In this document: positions 12,672-27,600 of the stretch, piece after piece
Layout: every line of letters starts with the position of its first letter
Position numbering within the stretch: position 1 is the first letter of the stretch
DNA from: Theobroma cacao
Taxonomy: Eukaryota > Streptophyta > Magnoliopsida > Malvales > Malvaceae
NCBI RefSeq assembly: GCF_000208745.1
Contig: NC_030855.1
Span: 10,525,270-10,589,269, forward strand
Reading direction: 5' to 3'
Length of the DNA stretch: 64,000 nucleotides
Program-made: the position numbers and the translations under genes
Notes under the pieces: model-generated
Databases searched by the model: none
What the model saw: the letters and a program-made list of their open reading frames with translations, nothing else
What the model was told of the DNA's origin: nothing

Positions 12672-15600
12672 ATGAGAAGCATCACGCTACCACATTGTTG
12701 CTACTCCTCCGCAAACTGTAAGCGCACGACTGTCATCCTCATGGGCAAAAGCAATAAGTCCCCTTCTCCTCCTCCGGATAAGGTTTTCCATTTACTCCTA
12801 TGGTTCCTTTGTTCTCTCTCTTTGTTTCAGCTCTAATTTCCAGTGCTATTCCTTTTCTGCTCTCTCTTTGGATTAATGGGTTTCGTTTACCATCACTAGG
12901 GTGGCCAAACAAATCATAGGCAAATACACCTCCTTCTAAATTGAGCCAGGATACGTGAATCACTTTTCACCACGCTTTTTCTCCTTTGAACTCGCTTGTT
13001 TGTTAGTATTGGTGCATCGAGAGCACAGAACTATCAAATTATATACCACCAATTTTGATTGCACAATACCCATATCATATACAGAATTTAATAAATTACG
13101 CGGGCTTGGATGGAGAGAGAGATACTTCTCTCATTGTATATCAACTAATTCAAGCAACTGTTAAGTCTTACCTAGCAGAACAATTTGGGAAAAAAAGTTT
13201 TGAGTAAATCAAGGCGTCCACTATTTGAGCTAAATAAATATGGTGAATTTTACTCCAAATTATTAAGATTATTTTATTTCTTTACGTTGCTTTGGACCAT
13301 TGCCCTCCATTTTAGACTGCCTCTGACAAGCTTACCATTGATAGGGTCCTGAATCAGCTGCTCCAAGAATCACATCCAATGTCAAGCAGAACTTGCAGTT
13401 TTTAAAGTTGTGGAAGGTATGTTATTGGTTTGCTTCTAAGATATGTAAAATGCTATTTATTCTGTATCATTTTATCTTATCTGAGAAAAATCTCGTAGGA
13501 ATATCAAAAGAGGAAATCTAGTGCACCTAAGCCTGCTACTAGTTACAGGAGAAAGAAGATGCAAAAGGAGGACCTTTCAGATGATACAGAACTTTATCGT
13601 GATCCTACAACAACTCTTTATTAGTAAGCACTGTCTTGGTTTCTTTCTATGGTCATTTTTGAATCAATCCACTTTTCAGCTTCTTGGTGCTAAAAGTTTT
13701 TACAGTACCAACCAGGGTTTAGATGATGCAGTCCCTGTCTTGCTCGTTGATGGTTACAATGTATGTGGCTATTGGATGAAGCTGAAGAAGCATTTTATGA
13801 AAGGAAGGCTTGACATTGCACGCCAAAAACTAATAGATGAGCTTGTAAATTTTAGTATGCTAAGAGGTTTGTACTTTGCATCTTCCGTTACTTGTCTGAA
13901 GTTATGGTTGTATCAGTTTCCTATAAAACCTTTGGGCAGGCCTGAGTGGAATGCTTATAAATATTTTGTATATGTTCTACTTCTTATTACCCCTTGGAAT
14001 TCTCTGCATGATCATGATGCTTAACTATCTAAACACGTATAATTTAAAAAAAAAAAAAACTATCTAAACATGTAGCAAAAGTTAATATATGCACCAATTA
14101 GAAAATGGTAATGATCTCACCTTTGTGCTTCAGTACCTTATAACTTATTAAGGAGTTAATCAAGTTTGTTAGAATTGAAACTGAACCTTGGATCTGAATA
14201 TAGAGTTACTTGATTAATGTAAGATGTTTTTGTGTATCCATTGTTGTTTTCTGATTTAATGTCCTAACTCTGTTATTTCTGAAATATTTTCAGAGGTTAA
14301 AGTTGTTGTTGTGTTTGATGCCATGATGTCTGGACTTCCTACACACAAGGAAAATTTTTCTGGGTACTGTATAATTCTGATTCTGTTATTGTCTAAATTA
14401 ATTTCCATCTTTTTTTATTCTTTATGTTCATGACCAAGAATATATATATATGTATATATTATTTATGCTTAAACTTGCTTGTTTTGACTAGACTTGACAA
14501 TTTTGGACAAGACCTGTTAACACTACATGAGAACGATATGGAGTTAAGCAAGTTTTGATTTAGGGTTACCATATTTTGTGTTTTAAATGTGTTGACATGT
14601 GTAAGGCTTGGCCATTTCGTGTCTTAAATGGGTTAAACCCGCTTAACTTGACATGTTTAGCCCATTTAATTAGTCATGTTATTGTGTCAATTCCTGTAAT
14701 ATGACCTGTTTAATCCATTTTTGATATTTATTTAAACAGGTTAATCGTGTTTAAATGGGTTTTACATGTCATATTCATGTTCAACAATCATGTTAATCAT
14801 GTCATGTTGTGTAACATGTGTAATAAACATATCTGTGTACTTGTTTAGAATTTTGACCCGGTTAATTAATCATCTCGTGTTTGCGTTTACCCATATAACT
14901 GTTAATACTCTACTTAAACACGACATGATTATGACACAACAACACAAATTGCCAGGTCTGGTTTTGATAAACCAGTGAATCTTCCCCTTACATATGGATG
15001 AATTGTTATTTATTGACAGAGCTAGGTGAGCTATTATTTGAACCATTATAATTGCAATGATTTACTTGCTTGTTTCTACTGGAAAACTTCATTCTGGTTT
15101 TTTTTAAAATTAGGCCAACATATATTGTTTTCTACTTATTTGATCTTGCTGAAAACTCCATGCTTGAATGATGATGAATTACTTTGTTGCTAAATCCACA
15201 ATGCTGCATGCTTACTAACTTTTTAAGTTTATCCTTGGTTAGTTTACCTTTCCTTCTGGTTTACTTCAGACTCCTAGCAAAATATTTTTTTAATTTATTG
15301 TACAATTTGTCCTATACTAATCCTATTCGAACATTGGCATGTCAGATGCTTTACATCATGTCTTGGGTCTACCTGTATTTCATTTTAATTTGGTGGCTGT
15401 ACAAGAATTCATTACTCCACTTACTCCACCTTAAAGCTGAAATTGTATGCATAACTCCACCTTTTTCTTGTTTTTTATTTAAAAGAGATATTGAGACGAC
15501 TCAAAAACTTGAACTTGCAGTCACTCATGTGATAGAGGTGTTACTCAGCCATTTAACTGAAGGAATTTGACATTCAGTCATTGATCAGTTAGCAGTTATA

Positions 15601-18600
15601 TATTTCTACTATTGGTTATGCTAATCTTTTTCCTCTGTATTTGTGTTAGTATGACAAGTCAGGCATTGGGTATGGCCTATGATTCAATTTAATGTGCATG
15701 TGATATGTTAGTGGTTTCTATATCTTTTGCATGAAATGCTTAGAACGTAGGACAATGTATCTTTTGCAGAAGTTAAGTTTAGCAAAAAAGAAAAAGGTAA
15801 TATGAAGAGTCAAATGCTTGATATTGATAGTAGTCAACTGCATGAAACTTCCATAACGAGTCATAGTATGCACATAACATCCCTTTTAATGCTAGCATGG
15901 TCTTAAATACTTTATATTCAAAAGTCACTTATTTATATAAATGAATTTCCTTGCTGTTGATAAAATTCAAATTTAATGTGTGATGTTAATAATTTACAAT
16001 TTTCAGTGTTGATGTAGTTTACTCAGGAGAATCTTGTGCTGATGCATGGATTGAAAAGGAGGTAAGAGATGACAGCAAGCTGAGAATGTTGAATTGTTCC
16101 TTTACTATTAATGTAGCATCTTTAGTTTTATATATAGAAGGATTGGATTTCAATATGCCTCATTGTGTTTTTTTTCCCTTCACATTATGGAGATAGTTTT
16201 ACTTTGCCTTCTTGTTTGATGATAAGTTATTTTAAACTATAAAATTATGTTCTTGGCCAAAAAAAAAAGGCTATAAAACCATGTTTTTGTTTTGCTCAAG
16301 AAACTGCAATATATATCATGAAGGGATTGTACAAGTATCACCAAAAGTGGTTGGACATGCAGCATATCCTCTTAGGTGTTTCCTTAAACTATATAAAAGA
16401 CCACCACATCTTAATATTTGAAGCCTCCTTGGTTAAAATGTGTTCAGGAGTATTATGTATGTATGCTTTGGAATATGTTGGGGAGTATCTGAGAAGTCTC
16501 ATATTAAATAAAGATGCTGCCCCTCTGATAGACTTTCTGCATTGAATAGCTCAATATTAGGGGACAGTTTCAGTTTTGCGTTTAGCAGAGTCAGCCTAGT
16601 CAGCTTTGTAAGTTATTTTCTACAGCATATGTTTTTCAAACTGTTTTGCTTGACACCTTCAGTATACATCTTTGTGTATAATCCGAAGTAATATATCTTG
16701 TCGTTGTTATTGATTTCTAGCATGGCATCTCATATGTATAACAGGTTGTAGCCCTGAAGGAGGATGGATGCCCCAAAGTTTGGGTTGTGACTTCTGATCA
16801 TTGTCAGCAGCAAGCGGCATATGGAGCGGTAAGCATTTGCCTTCTGATCAGGAAATTATTCTATTGTAGTGATCATGACATTCTGCCAGGCTATAATCGT
16901 CTGATGCTAATTTCTACTATTGTGCTCATATTGTCTTAGCGGATAAATTTTGAATTCTGCTTAATAGTTAGGATGCCTTATAATGTTTTTGAGTATATAA
17001 TTTCATTAACTAAGTTACGGCCACTTGACTTGTGACAGTAAACTCGACAATTGAGTAGCACAGTAGGTAAAGGAAATTGAAGTATGACCAAACTGTAGCA
17101 ATTACAATAACTTTGGAGAGATTACAGGACCTTATGGAGTCACTCAAGTAGTATGGCACATCATACTAGTTCACAGCTAGGGTTCTTTAGAGTCACACCA
17201 AAAAAGATGAATCACATTGACCAGTGAATATCAAAGGACATCTTTTTTCACTATCCTTCAAGTTAGATATTATAACCCTATGTGTACGAGCATTCGTCCA
17301 CCATTCTTTTGGCCAGATATTAAATTTTATATGTAGGAACTATTAGGAGGATGCTTACTTTGTGATAAATAAGGAGGTGCTCTTAATAATAGTTGGAGTT
17401 CATCTCCTTTGGTATCCTTTATGATGAAGTGATGTAAAAAGAATCCTTTATCCTCATTTATCATTTAGCATGAAGTATTAGAAAAAAAAAGGGTTCATTA
17501 GTCAATAAAGCACATAGGTGGGAAAACCAAAATACTTGCTCAAAGTAAGAAAATTATTGTTATAAAAATCAAATGGCTGCCTGATTGTCTTGATCCTTGT
17601 TGGCTACATCACGTACTAAAATCATGTCGTATATATTTCACTTTTCCATTCTTACTTGTAGGGATATTGAAAATTTATTTAAGCTAGTGTTTTAGATGTA
17701 TAAGTTTTCACAGAAGAGTTTTAGAAAGTATATTTATTGTTTTTTGAGGTCTAACAACATTTTAACCGTTGAAGAATTTAAAGCAAACATAAATGGTTAG
17801 TTGGAAGCAAGGATCTTCCTAAATCTATCGTGGGAAACACTCTTTGGGTCTTAGGAGTAATAGAGTAAGGGATAGAAATTGGGGTCTTATGAGTAATAGA
17901 GTAAGGGATAGCAATTGGGTTTTAATTTGAGGTAGACAGATAATTTAAGGTTCATCTGTTGAGGTTTCCTATAGGTTTTGTGATTAGTTTAGTTTTTCTT
18001 TTCTTTTTTTTTTGTTTTCCAATAATTGAAAATAGAAAATATGTTTGGTATGTGATTTTGAAAAATAGAATAACGTTGTTGAAAAATAATTAAATTCAAT
18101 ATAGAAATAGTATATTAACAATTAAATAATAAATAATCCCCGTGATTATAGAATACTATAAATATTGGTGTGATATTTTATTATGTTATGTTATCTATGA
18201 AAAGTTTTGTTATGTATGTTTCCTTTAAACAATACATAACTATTTGGTAACCGGAAAATGATTTGCTGGGGGAAAATTTTTTGTCTAAAATATTTTACAA
18301 GAAGGCTTCATTTGGTAACCAAAAAATAACTTGTTGAGGAAAAATTTTTTTAGTGTAAAATATTTTATAGGAAAATTTAATGTTTTCCATTGTTTGGATA
18401 AACTATCGAAAACATTTATCGTTTGGATCATCCTGTGGAAAATATTTTCTGCCATCACTAGCGGAGTAAGCAGTGGTGTCATTTGATTCACTAATTGGGA
18501 TCAAAATAAAGAATAGATATGAAAATGGGTAAAATTACTAATAATATTTTCCAAAATATTTAACCACGTATCTATAACTATATATAAAAGGAAGCCAATC

Positions 18601-21600
18601 CCTTATCTTTGCATCATGTGGAGTGATAATTTTGTACCGTGTAGAGCTACAGTTGATTGACATGTGGGTTGGTTGAGTTTGGATGCTTCTAGTTGACATG
18701 TGGATTGCTTGAGTTTGGAGGCTTCTAGGCATGGGTTTGGTCTTTTTGGACTTCCTCATTAAATGTGTGGGCTTGCAGTCTCCCACGTTTGTGTTTTTTA
18801 TTTTTGAATTATTCTATTTCTCAGTATGATCTTCCTTTATCAATTCTTCTATCCTTTCTAGGTTAATGAATTTCTCTGTCAATTCCGTTATCTAATCCTC
18901 AATCATTAGGTTTCAAACAATGATTAGATCCTTGCCTTTTACCTTAGTCTGATTTTTTTATAATTTGTGAAATCATATTTGTTGGGTAATAGGCTTTGAG
19001 GTATGTGTTAACCATTGTTGTTGACCCATAAGATTGAAATAGTGGAAGCTAGATGGATGCATGACCTGTCAACTTGGTAGTAAATCCTACTAATTGCCTC
19101 ACACGTCTTCTGCATGCATGTGGGTGTAGATCATTTTTGCTCCCTTATTGTTAGTAGTACTATAGAACCGCAATGTTTTCCTTGAGTAAATCATCTTCCT
19201 TTGATGAAAAATATTTTACAGCAATTAAGTTGTTTGGATCCGATTAATGGGTTTGGATCCAGTTAATGGGTGTTTATAGATGCCAGTTAAGCATGCTCAG
19301 ATCTGAATATTTTATTTAATGAAAATAAACTCTAATTTTCAAAAAATTTTCATCATATCACTTTTTTACCATAACACTATAAAAATATAAATATTAATCA
19401 ATTGTGTAAGGCATCGAAAACCTATACTTATAAATATGTATTCATTAAATGACGATCATTGAAATATTTTTTATTATAATTATTTGTAAGATTTAAACCT
19501 ATACTTATAAATGTATATTCATCAAATGAAGATCATTGAAATATTTTTTATTATAATTATTAGTAAGATTTATTTAATTTATAATAAAAATTTTATTGCA
19601 TTGAATGATTTTATTAAAAAAAATATTTTTTTATTTTAATTGTGTTAAATAATTTAAATATTAATACTTTAAGTTAAAAGAAATTTTAAAATGTTTTTAA
19701 TGTTTAAACTTAAAATGTTTTCACTTAAAGATTTCATTTATAATAAAATGTTCCTGTTGACTTGTAAAATGTTTTACATCTGGAATTAATTTTCTATCTT
19801 CCAAACAAGTATTAACTCCTGAAAATGGTTTTCGGAAAATATTTTGCTTCAAAACAAACGGACCCTAAATTGCAAAATGACTAAGTAATAATAATAAGTT
19901 AAACATTAAAATGTTTGTATATGTAATATAATGTTTAAATATAACAAGAAAAACAAGATTAGATTTATAGACAACATTTTAAGAGATATAATAATATCTT
20001 ATTGAAAAGTATTTAAAATTATCTTATATATTTTAATTGCTATGACCTAACAGCATGACATATTGTTGGGAATACTATGTTGTATAATTAATGTAATATT
20101 TAATTTATTAATATCTTTATAACATGTAGTTTAATACTTTAATTATGAAAATATTATAATATGATATTTTTTTAAATATAATAAAATGGCATTCATAAAA
20201 TATAAGAGTCATATCTATTAGTTTTTTATATTTTGAGTTTTTTTATTATGTTATTGTAATATTATGTTATATTGAATACATTATTTCTTTATATATCTAC
20301 TTTTTCTATGATTTTATATTAAAAGTTAAAATATTGTTGTAAGCATATATCTTAGACATTATATGTTTAATTTGAATTGATATAATTTATTTGTATATTT
20401 ATGATTTGATTTAGTATAATTTTGAATATTACTAAAATATAATTTGAAAATAATATAATATTTTAATTCAGAAAGAATTTATATAATGCTTATTATATTA
20501 TACAAAAATTGTAAATATTTTTCCATTTTCACTATACTTATATATTATAATGTTTTTTTTGAAAGACTTATATATTATAATTTTATTATAAAATATTCAA
20601 TATAATATATTTATAGATCAAAGTTTTATTTGGTTATATATGTCATATTTTATATTGTTTAGCTTTTGTACGCTTCTACCCTAATTGTACTAAAATGGTG
20701 CTTTTGCTTCATGTTGCATCACTTATTTTATAAAAAAAGAAACTGTTTATGAAAAAAAACAGGAATAATGGTAAATTGAAGAATATTACAATTATAATAA
20801 AAATTAATAAAGGTAATTATTCTAAAATATTGACTTTTTGAATATTTTGAAGACAATAATGAAAAGATTACTTTAATCACGTGAAGGAAATGGAAAGAAT
20901 AAAGTGTCATTGGCATTTTGGTCATTTTATAAAATTCGTTAACGGTGTTATGGTTTTGGGACGGAATGTCCATTTTCAATACTAATGGACCAAAAATGAA
21001 TTAGGGTGAAACCTTAAGGGGGTTTTATCCTACAATTAATTATAATTAGTGCTATTTGTAATATCTCTCATTATTGTCTTCATTAAAATTATTAAGTATT
21101 TGAATTTTAATAACAAGCCCCAAGTTACAAAGCATCAATTGTTTTCTTTTACCTTGTAAAATACAAATTAATTCATCACAATCATATAAAATATGGGAAA
21201 AGTTAAGAGTTGTAGGTGTTTAAAGCAAGAAAATGAACACAATTTTGGGATAGGTATCTATGGATAAAGGTGGACAATCTATTTGGAAAAAAGGGAGTAC
21301 GTTTTAAATTTTTTATTATCATGTTAATTGATACAAAATGTTTTTAGTATTTATTTATCGAATCTTTTTTTCTTAAAAATTATGTAAGTATTATTTAATT
21401 AACTATATCATATCCTTCATTATTACTTATTTCTCACTGCAAAATCAAAATGCCAAACCTATTTGCAATAATGATGAGTTAATTATGTTAGAATTATTTT
21501 TATTGATGAAGAAACATATTATTTGAAAAATACCAAGATTATAACTATTACTATAAAATATTAGAGTAACAGAAAATAAAAATAAAGTGAGTAGGAAGAA

Positions 21601-24600
21601 AAGGAAAATTAGATTAAGTTGTAAAAATAAATAATCAAGCGTTTTTTTTAATCTAATTTATTGTTTAACTTTTTTTTTTAAAAAAAAAACTCCTTTTATT
21701 TCCTATGTTTCCATTTTCCTTTTTTTTTCTTCCCTGCTCTATCTCTTTTTGCTTACCTAGCCTCCTTTCCAGAGTCATTGTTGGCTGTTGATATGGTTGC
21801 CAAAGACCAGATCCAACACGATGGCAACTTGCCTTGTTCCCTTTCCCCCTCTCTTTCCTTCACTCCTCCCTCCTTTTCTCACTATCAAGGCCCTCTTGCT
21901 TTGGCTTGACCTCTCATTCACTTTGCTACCTATCTTCGTGGCACTCTCCCTATCCTTAGTGGTGAATCCAGAATTTTGTATAAGGAATGACTAACCAAGG
22001 TGGAGAAACACAGTGATCTTTTAATTTCAAAAGTGAGTGGTTATTGCCACCAAGATGTCTGCTTATTCTTGAATAGCACTGTAGTTGATAATTGGTAGAA
22101 GGAAATTAGAGGAAAAGGGAAATGGTTAAGCAAGGAACATGGGAAAGATGGGAAGGAAATTATTTAACTAACTTCATATTTAGCCACAAGGTCTAACTCT
22201 TTACAACGTCCCGTAAATTGGACTTAACCAAAGAACCTTCCTTCTCGTTGTGAGGTTAAACTAAATCCAAGATCTAATTCTGATAAGACGTGCTAAGGAA
22301 TAGATGTAAATTAGTAAATTAATAGTTAATAAAAAATCATCTACATTTTGGAGCATAGGATTTCCTTGGGAAGGGATTTCAATGCATCTCTAATAAAATT
22401 CTAAATATAGTGATCGAAAGTGTAGTACATTTGAAGTTCTGAAAAAAAGAAATTCCCAGTCTTTACGCTTTGCCCTTGTATAGAAAACCCTTGCTAATGT
22501 GTTTACATGCACTAAACAATAGGAGAGAGTGAAGATAAATAGAAAAGTAAGAACATTCTTAGTATTATAACAACAGAAGTTATTCACAAGTGTATTCTAT
22601 TTTATGCATATGTTATAGTACTTGTTATTGTTTGCAGAATATCTGGCAAAGTATTGAAAACAGAATAGTAAGAGAGTGACATTTGCAACTCTCATCAGTG
22701 CAATGATAAACATAAGTTGAAATATGGACTTTCAGTGTACCAAAAAGACGATATGAGACTTTCAACATTTAAAAGAAACATATAAAAATGCGAGTTTGTC
22801 AGGACCACAAATCTTACACATACATATAATGTGCTTTTCTCCATTTCTGTGGTCACCAAACTCTTTAATTCTTTTCTTTCCACCACTTTGCTATTTGATT
22901 GAGATTATAACCTTCTTCCATATGCCTGACATTTGTTAACTCTTTTTCCAACTCCTCTAACTTTTTATTCCATTTTTCAATTGATGCAAATTTTTATGGC
23001 CAAACTTCATTACCTATTTCCATGTTAGTTGTTGAGCTTTGTTTTACACAAATTTTATTGCAACTTGCAAGTTTCTTCCTTTAATTTTTATTTTCCACAA
23101 AAGAAAGTTTTCACTTTAATCAATTTTGCTATTCGATTGAGATTATAACCTTCTTTCATATGCCTGACATTTGTTAACTCTTTTTCCAACTCCTCTAACT
23201 TTCTATACCATTTTTCAATTGATGCAAATTTTTATAGCCAAACTTCATTACTTATTTCCATGTTAGTTATTGAGCTTAGTTTTACACAAATTTTATTGCA
23301 ACTTGCAAGTTTCTTCTTTTAATTTTTATTTTCCACGAAAGAAAGTTTTCACTTTAATCAATTTCGGTATCCCAGTTTTTTCATGATGGTAGATGCTACT
23401 TATAAGTAGAAAATTCCTAGAACTATGACTTTTTGTAGTTAGAAAAGTGCCACTTAACTATTAGCTATTTAGAAATATCTTGCTATTCTGCCTCTTTTAG
23501 CAATTAAAAGGCTGCCACTTAACTATTTGCTTTTTTCAATTTGCTTTGTGGTGACCCAACATGTGATTATCATAAGCCATAAGTTTCACTTTCTATCTTA
23601 AACAATTGAAAAATAGTGATAGTTACCTTCTCTTATATTTGGCAATGGTTTGATTATGGTCTGTTAAATTATTCTTTGTGCGTTGGACTTATTTATATAG
23701 ATGGTTATATTCAGGGAGCCTTTATTTGGAGCTCCAAGGCATTGGTTTCTGAGGTGAGGCATATTAATTGAATCACATGCTGCATTATGTATTCCACACA
23801 AAATGGATATCTGTATTAAACTTATTTATCAGCTGTGGCTCTTAGAAAACCTAATTTATCTTATCATGAGCATTATTCATGTACTTGTTAACTAGTTACT
23901 TTGTCCTTGTTTCTTCCTTGTGAAATAGGTTAGCAATACTAAACCAAAACTATCATCCATGATGGACGGGGAATAGTTGCTCATTAATTTGTTAATTTTA
24001 TGATACCATCTTGGAGTGCTTCTAATTTATAACAAATAAATAGGAAGAAAGTGAAAATAAGAGTTTTCTTGGGAAACTCCTTTTACTTTAAGGAATTTCA
24101 AAGAATTTAAATTACAAAATTTAACTAAAGAGTTTAGTCTTTACATAGAGCTAATACCCTCAAAAAATAATAAAATTAATTGATAATATCAACTAGTTGA
24201 AAATATCTCATCCTTATTGATAAATCATGAAGAAACAATAAATAAATTTTAGTTACCCTACATAAATCCTAATCACATGAAGATAATAAATATCTAACTA
24301 ATAACAAGATATAAACACAAAAATTTTTACCTCTTAGAATGGTTGTGTCCTCAATGTTGGAAATCATGGAATCATCTCTTGAAGTCTTCCTTGGCGCTTT
24401 GAACCTCATCCATGTAATGGACCATGTCCATGTGGCACCTAGAAACTTTTCTCTTGTTCTCTATCACCTTGAAGGTTTTATTGATGAAGCATAATCGTAA
24501 GCCCTCCACATGTTTTCATGCAGTACTTTTTGAACATATATATGCCTATAAGATGACACACACAAGACCACTCTTTTTCTTTGTAGGAATTTTGTAGTCT

Positions 24601-27600
24601 AGCAATTGAACTTGTGGCAAGCTGGGTAACTTTGCCATTTCCTTGAAGTTTTCAACTAATTCTAATTGAGGATGGCCTTCTTCTACTGCTTGACTCAACA
24701 AAGACTCTTTCATAATCTTTACCAGTCCTAAAAGATTCACTAGAATGATATGCATGCTTAGAACTGGATGGACATCTACAAATTTTCCATCAAAATCAAC
24801 TTCACCACCCTTTGACTTTGGAGGATCTTAGGGTTCTTTAATTATACTTTAACAGCTTGTCTAAGGACTCAACCATTCCCTAAGTTTGTTCCTGGAGTGG
24901 GAGGAATACCTTTACCATATCTTAGAGCTGTACACACATTTCAGTCAATTTTATGGGTTCAACCTCCTCCCCCACCTTACATTTATCCAATCTCTTTACT
25001 ATTTGTTTATCTTTTGATTTATAATAGATATTGCATGTTCCATAGAGTCCATTTTACCTTCTAAGACTTCATTTTTGCAGTTTAGCCATCTATTCTTCTT
25101 TAGGTAAAATTGAGGCTAGAACATTTTGGGGAAGAAGATTTTAAATCAAAGGCATCAGAAATTTGAGTTGTAACACCTCATACCTTGGTATAATAGCCCA
25201 TATGACCTTATTGATCAGAGGAAGGTCAATTGAAGCTAATTCAAGTGCTAACCAGTGGTGAACAGTAAAAAGAATATTTTAGAATAAAATATTTTGTACG
25301 TGAGAAAATAATATTAAAATAATAAAATAATAATATTTTAGTGAGTATGAGTTAGTGGAGTTAAAAGGTGATTTGGAAGTGAAGTGGGGCAAAGTAAGAC
25401 ACTTTGGAACCTGAGAAGACAAGTGAAAAATTTCAGAATAAAATAATATTAAAATAATTTTGATGCAGGAATCTCACAGGTTAAGTCTGAATGGGAGAGA
25501 CAAAAAAAAAAAATAATTGGATAATGAGTAGAATGATATTTTATTCTTTATATTATATTATATTATATTATATTATTTAAATAGTAAATTTTTTGGCGAC
25601 ATGAAAATGTGAATGAAGTGAAATTAATTAACCAAGTAAATGAGGTTGTGTGGGAGAATGGAAAAATGCATGTGAGTTTACTATTACATGCAAAAGTGTA
25701 ACTTAAGTGGGGAACGTGGGACTCTCACTATGTGAAAATCAAATGGGAATAAGACAAAAGGAATAAAGATAAAAGATAAGATGAGACAAAAAAAGAAGAA
25801 ATATAATGCATGCATGACAAGTGTGTAAGGTGGTATATGCATGTGAATTATTTAGTGAAAGGAATAATGGGAAAATCGTCCATGCATGACACATGGCGGC
25901 AAAGGTAAAGAAAAGAAAGAAAACAATGGTTGCATGTAAAGACATTGGCCAAAAGGGTGGTCAAATAAAATACAAATGTGGAAGAACTTTCATGAAAATC
26001 TATTGGATGCAAAGAAGGTAAAATCAAATGGAAAATAAATTGAAGAATGAAAGAACATTGACCAACTTGGGTGTCCGGTTGGATAAGAATAACAAAGGAG
26101 GGTTTTTAGCCAATGATGTGGATGGAAATTTGGTGCATGAAATGTAAGTGGTCTTAGAGGTGGTCAATGAAATAAAAAGAATAAGAGTGCATGTGTTTTG
26201 ATTAGTCTAAGAGGGAGGCCAAATAAAAAAACAAGTAGAATAATTAATAAAAAGGAAAAAAGAAAAGAGAATGGGGCTTGGAGGACTTAGGCAAATCCGC
26301 CCATTGAGAAATAAGAAGTAGGAGAATTTAGTTCTTGTAAGCTCCACCCAAAAGAGGAAAAAAATAGAGAGGAAAGAAGAAAAATCAAGAGGGAGCTCGG
26401 TTTTGTAGAAAACTAAAGAAAACCATGAGGTTTCTTCCCTCCTCCTTGTTGGGTTTTTGACATTTGATCATCAAAGAAATCTTCATTGTTAAAGATAGAA
26501 CAGTGGAGTTTTAAAGGAGATGTAGAACTTGGTTTCAAGATTCAAGAGAAACAAGGTAAGGATGTGGTTTTAGTTTGAATATTTTTTAAAAATGGGTTGG
26601 TAACAATGGGAAATGTTTTGTGGCAGCAAAGATTACCATGATTTGAAGGAATATAGTTGCATGCATGCAACCAAGCCATTGTTGAGTGATGTATTTGAAG
26701 TGTGAAAGAAAAAGGGTAAGTGTGATCTTGAATTTTAAATCCTATGAGTTGCTAGAAAACTTTGGGAATTTATTTATGAGTTATTGTGGCAGCTTGGGTG
26801 TTAAAGCTTTGAAAGTATATTGAAGTTGCATGAGGGATTTAAGCCATCACCAAGGTAAGAACATGCAACTCAACATTACAATGATGTCTTGGAGATAGCT
26901 TGTTGAAAGCTTTGAAAGTTATTGTGAATAAATATTATTTTGAAAGATTTAAGAGATTAAGAATGTGAATGAGAAAGTTTAGCATCTAAATTGATATTGG
27001 TGCATGTGAATGGCAGTTGATATTGTGCTTAGTGGCAGCATGCTCAATGTGAATAATGGTGCATATAAGCTTAGAATTAATTGGTGAAATGGGATTTTTA
27101 GTTGCTGCCATGTATATGATCAATAGTATAGAAACAATAGTTTGAACATGATGCAAAGATTGACATGGGCATTTCATGTTGGCCATGCACCAAATTTCTA
27201 TCCACATCATAGGTTAAAAACCCTCATTTATTATCCTTATTCAATCGGCCTCCCATGTTGGCTAATGTTTTTCCATTCTTCAATTTATTTTCCATTTGAT
27301 TTTGCCTTTTTTGTACCTAATAGATTTTCATGCGAGTTCTTCTACCTTTGTATTTTATTTGGCCACCTTTTTGGCCAATGTCTTTACATGCAACCACTTT
27401 CTCTTTTTTTTCTTTTTCACCTTTGCCGCCATGTGTCATATAAAGAAGATTTTCTCATTCTTCTTTTTACTAAATAATTCACATGCATATACCAGCTTAT
27501 ACACTTGTCTTGCATGCATTATGTTTCTTCCTCTTTTGTCTCATCTTGTTTTTTGTTTTTATTCCTTTTGTTTTATTCTCATTTGTTTTTCACATGGTGG

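Noticed and set aside
12739..12963. Minus-strand open frame overlapping exon 1 of the NYN gene
   Set aside because: It is antisense to exon 1 and intron 1, whose reading is supported by splicing in frame with nine further exons.
13521..14024. Single 167-codon open frame containing the DGYN motif, as a stand-alone gene
   Set aside because: It runs through intron 3 and past the exon 4 donor. The spliced model explains the conserved part better, and the frame in exon 3 is different.
24546..24755. 69-codon minus-strand frame in intron 8 as a gag fragment
   Set aside because: It lies in a likely LTR-element remnant, but no gag motif could be recognised.
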